Shown here: positions 59,058 to 64,000 of the stretch, in pieces | How the letters are laid out: each line of letters opens with the position of its first letter | How positions within the stretch are numbered: the stretch's first letter is position 1 | Assembly: GCF_026262505.1 (NCBI RefSeq) | Contig: NC_067204.1 | Coordinates: 11,116,522 to 11,180,521, forward strand | Reading direction: 5' to 3' | From: Trichomonas vaginalis G3 | Taxonomy: Eukaryota > Parabasalia > Trichomonadida > Trichomonadidae | DNA length: 64,000 bases | Program-made: the position numbers and the translations under genes | Notes under the pieces: generated by a model | Told to the model about the DNA's origin: nothing | The model's database searches: none | What the model saw: the letters and a program-made list of their open reading frames with translations, nothing else

Positions 59058-59772
59058 TGAATTCACAAGGTTAGAAAACGTGTTAGAAAACGTGTTAGAT
59101 CTAACATTCTAACATAAACATTATTTTTGTGCTATGTTTTCATACGTGTGCGGGTGGTGATATCATTAATTTTTATTTTATTTTTTTATTTACTGAAAAT
59201 TTTTATTTGGATGTAAATGACGAAAACTATTGAGATAACAAACTACAACGGTCATGAGTTCAAGAATTTGTTCTTCGTTCCTCGTGAAAATACATTCTAT
59301 CAGATACGAGGGAGAAAGGGTAAAGTTAGTTTGAGCGTTTATGAAGGAATGAAGAATGGAAAGTTTATACAAGCATACGATACAAACGGTAAACGTGTTT
59401 CATTAGCTTTGTCAAAACTTACTAACATTTGTTTTGACAGTGACTTTGACTCTGACGATTGGAGCGACAGCAGCGATACTGAAGAATATGAACTATTGTG
59501 TGAAGCACAGCAATGGGAAGAGTTGCAATACTTTTGTAAGTGAGAACGTTTATTTTTACAGTAGTGAGTTCGTTAGTGAAAACATTAGTGAATTCGTTAG
59601 TGAAGTCGTTAGTGAGGTGAAGTGGTTGGTGGGTTTATAAATATTTAAGGTTAAGTTGGTGTTTGTGTTTGTGTTGTAAAATATACGTTAACGGTTTTGT
59701 AAAGTGTCAAATTCACAAGTATTGCGTATGGAGGAACGCAATGCCTCCATACACGAGACTTGTATACTAACT
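58979..59772. repeat. element C: right terminal inverted repeat
   Basis: 794 bp, paired with 44836-45632. It holds GTTAG palindrome cluster 4 (59069-59113), the terminal-repeat gene, a short degenerate 24-bp repeat and the tip palindrome. Confidence 0.88.
59217..59543 (+). CDS. element C: right copy of the terminal-repeat gene (108 aa)
   Basis: Whole; one residue different (ICFDSD for IYFDSD) from the copy in element A. The promoter side differs from the A/B type. Confidence 0.6.
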   Translation: MTKTIEITNYNGHEFKNLFFVPRENTFYQIRGRKGKVSLSVYEGMKNGKFIQAYDTNGKRVSLALSKLTNICFDSDFDSDDWSDSSDTEEYELLCEAQQWEELQYFCK

Positions 59773-59981
59773 ATTACACTCTACTTGATTTGCCTAACCC
59801 TGTAATACCAATGGCACCTCGTTATAATCAAACCCAAGCTGCTATAAGACGAATGACAACTATTTTGAATGATTGCCAGCAAGCGATATTCCCAGAAATT
59901 TCTGAATTAATCAAGGAAAATATTGGTTTATTTAATCAAATCAAATATTTCCAAACCAATTTTGAAAATCAACTAATTCTA
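59773..59981 (+). pseudogene. gene Z, unit 3: segment between element C and mariner
   Basis: Right target duplication ATTAC and then TLLDLPNPVIPMAPRYNQTQ through FENQLIL, identical to unit 2 (13330-13536), ending at the mariner TA. Confidence 0.8.
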
Positions 59982-60050
59982 TAGGGTGTCCAAAGGTGTG
60001 TTTAGCACAAACCTGAATACTGCGAATAGAAATAAACAAGTTACATATAT

Positions 60051-61505
60051 TCTTATATACGAAAAAAAGAGATCTGACATTGTGTCAGATCTCAGTAAAA
60101 GTGACATTTACATGTCAAAAAAATAGAATGAGTTTAAGTAATTAAAATTGAGGGTGAGAGTAGTATTGTATGAAATAATATCTCTCACCCTCCAATTCTT
60201 CCTATGGCGCCGAAAAAATTTTGGTGAAATGCGACCACATTTCACCAAAATTTCTCGGCGCCATATAGAGAACTAGAGCCTGTGAGGTACTGATACTATC
60301 CATGTACCTCGCAGGCTCTAGTTCCAAGCCAAAATGGCTAAAAATTGCCCGCAATTGTTCACATTGCGGGCAATTTTTAGCCATTTTGGCTGGAATTGGA
60401 GGGTGAGAGTAGTATTGTATGAAATAATATCTCTCACCCTCCAATTCATCCTATGGCGCCGAAAAAATTTTGGTGAAATGCGACCACATTTCACCAAAAT
60501 TTCTTCGGCGCCATATAGAGAACTAGAGCCTGTGAGGTACTGATACTATCCACGTACCTCGCAGGCTCTAGTTCCAAGCCAAAATGGCTAAAAATTGCCC
60601 GCAATTGTTCACATTGCGGGCAATTTTTAGCCATTTTGGCTGGGAATTGGAGGGTGAGAGTAGTATTGTATGAAATAATATCTCTCACCCTCCAATTCAT
60701 CCTATGGCGCCGAAAAAATTTTGGTGAAATGCGACCACATTTCACCAAAATTTCTCGGCGCCATATAGAGAACTAGAGCCTGTGAGGTACTGATACTATC
60801 CATGTACCTCGCAGGCTCTAGTTCCAAGCCAAAATGGCTAAAAATTGCCCGCAATTGTTCACATTGCGGGCAATTTTTAGCCATTTTGGCTGGGAATTGG
60901 AGGGTGAGAGTAGTATTGTATGAAATAATATCTCTCACCCTCCAATTCATCCTATGGCGCCGAAAAAATTTTGGTGAAATGCGACCACATTTCACCAAAA
61001 TTCTCGGCGCCATATAGAGAACTAGAGCCTGTGAGGTACTGATACTATCCACGTACCTCGCAGGCTCTAGTTCCAAGCCAAAATGGCTAAAAATTGCCCG
61101 CAATTGTTCACATTGCGGGCAATTTTTAGCCATTTTGGCTGGGAATTGGAGGGTGAGAGTAGTATTGTATGAAATAATATCTCTCACCCTCCAATTCATC
61201 CTATGGCGCCGAAAAAATTTTGGTGAAATGCGACCACATTTCACCAAAATTTCTCGGCGCCATATAGAGAACTAGAGCCTGTGAGGTACTGATACTATCC
61301 ACGTACCTCGCAGGCTCTAGTTCCAAGCCAAAATGGCTAAAAATTGCCCGCAATTGTTCACATTCCCATCTTTTGTTGGTAAGACGAAGAATATGAAATA
61401 AATTATGAAGAAGATAATGATGAATAAAATATCACTTTTTATATTTTTGACACGTAAAGTTGTCACTTTTCTGTCAAACTGTTTTTATCGTTTTCGTATA
61501 TAACA
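60051..61505. mobile_element. hairpin-array element (non-autonomous, unknown superfamily)
   Basis: Ends TCTTATATACGAAAA and, read inward from the right, TGTTATATACGAAAA: 15-bp inverted repeats with one mismatch, flanked by ATAT (60047-60050 and 61506-61509). The empty site is in the mariner of unit 2 (near 13605). Inside each end lies a second inverted motif, AAAAGTGACA with TTTAC and TGTCAAAAA. The centre is five near-identical units of about 250 bp, each made of four long hairpins. No protein gene is supported. The 4-bp ATAT duplication and ends do not match a superfamily I can name. Confidence 0.8.
60147..61364. repeat. 250-bp tandem unit of four hairpins, 4.9 copies
   Basis: In the first unit the hairpins are at 60149-60194 (arms GAGGGTGAGAG), 60206-60262 (arms GGCGCCGA and TTTTGGTGAAATG), 60271-60323 (arms AACTAGAGCCTG and GAGGTAC) and 60327-60391 (arms AGCCAAAATGGCTAAAAATT and GCCCGCAAT). 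Later units start near 60455, 60706, 60956 and 61205 (GGCGCC box). The last unit is cut inside the fourth hairpin. Spacers and loops are conserved like the arms, so the array is young. Confidence 0.92.
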
Positions 61506-61520
61506 ATATATAAAGTTTAT

Positions 61521-62537
61521 TTAAATATAATCACCATTGGATTCAATCACGCGTTCGCAGCGATCGATCCAGGCTTGAAAGACACGCTTTAAATCATCAT
61601 GAGAAAATTGCTCAAATTGCTCTCTTACAAAATTTTCAAGATCATCTGGACTCGCGAATTCGCGTCCTTCAGCTCTCTTTTTTAGCGTGCCGAATAAATA
61701 AAAGTCAGAGGGTGCAATATCAGGTGAATAAATTGGTTTTGGAACAACTTTGACATTGTTTTCCACCAAGTAATTCATTACCTTATGACTTTTGTGAACT
61801 CTTGAATTATCAAAATGAATTGCAAACTTTTGTTTTTGTTGTTTGGATTTCTCAAACTCATCAGAATTGATAATTTGAGTAAGAACATTGTCAATTAGAT
61901 ACTGAGCATTCATCGTATTAGGTTTTTGAAGAATATCAATTGCGATGATGCCATTCACGCCCCAAAAAACCGACAACATCATCATTGGTGTGTCAATTTT
62001 TTTCTTCGGGAATGTTTGCGGATTTTCATCCTTCGGGATCCACATGATTTTGGCTTCTGTTGCATATTGAAACCAAGACTCGTCCCCTGTTACTAAAAAG
62101 CGAAACTTCTTGGATTGATACGCACCCAATATAGAGAGGAGCTCTTTCGAAGATTGGACTCTAGATTTTTTTTGAACTGAATTAAGGTTGTGCGGAACCC
62201 AACGTGTATACGCTAGTTTGTAGTTCAAATAATTGTGCAGATAATAACTGATGTTGTACGTGGTATCTTTGTCATCTCCTCTATCCTTCTGAGTGATGCT
62301 CTTGGGTCTTCATCTAGCGCTTGAAGAATTGCTTTGATTTTTCTTTGATCCGGCGATTTTTTTGTCAATTTTTATGATGGGCGCCTTTTTGTTCATGAAG
62401 TGATACATCCTAACATGATACGTTACAGTGGAATAGCTAGGAGCATCCATACCGAAGCATTTTACCAATGTCTCGTATATTTTTTTACAGTCTTTGCATT
62501 TTTTTGCAAGAGCGAGGATGTTTTCTTTATGATTCAT
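61521..62537 (-). pseudogene. mariner transposase, unit 3 (frameshifted)
   Basis: Same gene as 13617-14633, but with a one-base loss near 62250 and a one-base gain in a T-run near 62358, each relative to the intact copy. All three catalytic Asp codons remain in the long 3' frame. Confidence 0.85.
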
Positions 62538-62746
62538 TAAAAAAATGAAAAAAATCCCGCCAAAATTTCCCGCGAAACCGCCTCTTGTCTCAAAATTCAT
62601 TTTATATCCCGGCATGGCGCCAAAATACAACATACTCATCATATACATATATTCATATTTTTTATTATATATTTATAATCAGCATATATCTCCTTTAATA
62701 GTCTCATATAGAGCGCTGTGCTAAACGCACCTTTGGACACCCTATA

Positions 62747-63343
62747 TTCAAAAAACAATTCCAGGAAATATTTTCCATATTAAATTCGACAGGGATCAAT
62801 AAACAAATCTTAGTTGCTTTCAATAATACCGAATCTTTCATCAATTCTATTCCGCCAGCCAATTATCTTTTTACAGGCAATGTATTCGATTGTGGCGTAA
62901 ACTATCGACTAATCGATTATGAGCTTACAATGAAAATCAAGCAGCTTCAAGAGCTAGAAAATCAACTTACAGAAAAAATCGGATCGCTCATGTTTGCCAC
63001 TCAATTAAATCAGGACCTCGTTAATTTTACAAATTCAATAGTTTTTCCTAATCATGTCACTGATTTTAGGTTGATGATTAATGAATTAATACTTAAAAAA
63101 GCATTTCTTCAAAATCATTTCCTTAGTGAGCCAAATTACAAAACATACATTGATATATCGAATCAGCGCCATATATCTATCCAAAAACTCAAAACTAAAG
63201 TTAGTTCATTATTTCCTTATCCTCAGCCTCCTGTTAATGTTGACACAGAATACTATGCTTCATTAAATTTGGATAACTTTATTTCCCGAACTAAAGTGAT
63301 GATTCGTGTTTTTGATCGAAATTTTGATCATCTAATTCATTGA
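62747..63343 (+). pseudogene. gene Z, unit 3: C-terminal end, no Polinton here
   Basis: Continuous from the mariner edge to the stop after FDRNFDHLIH, through the ACTTT site (63279-63283) that holds elements A and B in the other units. It gives the uninterrupted reference for that insertion site. Confidence 0.8.
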
Positions 63344-64000
63344 TTGATGAAATTATTCTTTTGTTTGTTAAAACAATAAATGTACTCTGTTTCTTTTCTG
63401 CAGTTGTATATCCTATTTTCTAACGCATATTTTGCAATCTTTAGTAGGAGATTCAAGTGTTTCTTTTATAGATGTTCCAAAATTGCCGTTTCTCCTTGGA
63501 AAAGCACTGTCCAAAATCTTTCATCAATGAGGAGAAAGACGGTGTTTCCACACCTTCCTCATTAAGATGATTTATTTTATCGTTAAGTTAAATGATATAT
63601 ATATATTTTAATACTAATCACTTCAAATTGTTCTGGGTATTAAAAAAAATAATAAAAAATGGACATCTGATGGGTATTTTTTTATCATAGAATTTTTGTT
63701 TAGTTTACATTATTTTTAAAAAGGTCTAGAATTTGAAATGAGAATTCGTTTTCTAATATTTAATTATATTGAAATATAAGGTGAGGTTCAAGCATAAGAA
63801 AAAGTGACATCGCCTACAGCGATGTCACTTTTTCGAAAATTTCTCATTTGGACACTTTAACTCTTATATCTGAATAATCAAATGTGTTTAACAAAAAACT
63901 GACATTTCTCTTGTTGAAAACATGATTTCAATTTATAGTTTCAATCAATTAAAACAATAGAAGATAAGAATAGAATACTACAAGATAGTATTCTTCAGAT
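63344..64000. other. start of the next unit: intergenic stretch
   Basis: Third copy of the 3'-3' junction sequence (compare 4927-5580 and 38006-38660), with the hairpin at 63798-63834. The window ends just before the coiled-coil gene of a fourth unit would be expected. Confidence 0.75.

Larger units (their letters stand above)
44836..59772. mobile_element. Polinton/Maverick element C (shorter, decayed)
   Basis: 14.9 kb, same terminal sequence as B, terminal repeats of about 0.8 kb (44836-45632 and 58979-59772), and a 5-bp duplication ATTAC (44831-44835 and 59773-59777; uninterrupted site at 13330-13334). It keeps the KilA-N, integrase, fibre, penton-like, ATPase and virion-block genes, but the capsid and main polymerase genes of B are absent. 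About ten breaks, mostly in the integrase, fibre, T5orf172 and 314-aa-type genes. Young by its perfect duplication, yet internally more worn than B, so it probably moved as a defective copy with outside help. Confidence 0.93.
59982..62744. mobile_element. mariner element, unit 3 (holds a nested insertion)
   Basis: Same insertion as 13537-14840, with TA duplications at 59980-59981 and 62745-62746 and both TAGGGTGTCC ends. It carries a 1455-bp hairpin-array element near its left end, outside the transposase frame; without it the length is the same 1.3 kb. Confidence 0.93.

Noticed and set aside
60202-61247. ORFs on both strands of the hairpin array
   Set aside because: They read the same palindromes in both directions, and their length follows the repeat number. 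No protein-like composition.

Overview
The window is AT-rich protist DNA, most probably Trichomonas vaginalis or a close trichomonad. The evidence is a Tvmar-type mariner of about 1.3 kb, a Mutator-like element, dense long Polinton/Maverick elements, compact intron-less genes and a Rab-type gene fragment. No tRNA, rRNA or CRISPR array was seen. It starts with a 35-bp satellite and a 25-base assembly gap.

The backbone is a host segment of about 10.5 kb repeated head to tail. Unit 1 shows only its last bases (4859-4926). Unit 2 runs from 4864 to 15376, unit 3 from 37938 to 63343 (with insertions), and a fourth begins at the right edge. Each unit carries, in order: a coiled-coil gene (-), a three-unit stem-loop repeat, a Rab fragment (-), a gene of about 271 codons (-), and a long multi-pass membrane protein gene here called gene Z (+). 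The units differ mainly by insertions. Both full units share a mariner in gene Z. Unit 2 alone has a 1.56-kb MULE-like element with a captured ORF and 121-bp repeats. Unit 3 alone has, inside the mariner, a 1.46-kb element made of about 20 hairpins.

Three Polinton/Maverick elements, treated here as fossils, sit in gene Z. A (624-4858) is cut by the gap. B (15377-37937, 22.6 kb) looks whole. C (44836-59772, 14.9 kb) is shorter and clearly decayed. A and B occupy the same target base and are near-identical, so they were probably copied with the tandem unit; C is an independent insertion. B carries a protein-primed family B polymerase, an integrase, an A32-type packaging ATPase, a major capsid candidate, three beta-rich minor-capsid candidates, a KilA-N protein, a KilA-like/T5orf172 protein, a very large phage-type fibre and about ten small unknown genes, between terminal inverted repeats of about 0.9-1.1 kb.

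The most interesting signals come from comparing B with C. Most of the backbone is nearly identical, but three things change: the KilA-N DNA-binding domain, the fibre tip, and a set of intergenic palindromes (GGTGA half-sites in B, GTTAG half-sites in C) with part of the promoter sequence. That resembles exchange of immunity and host-range modules between phages. Short GC-rich palindromic inserts also appear in frame in unrelated element genes. One of them gives the same peptide in the polymerase and in a 74-codon virion-block gene.
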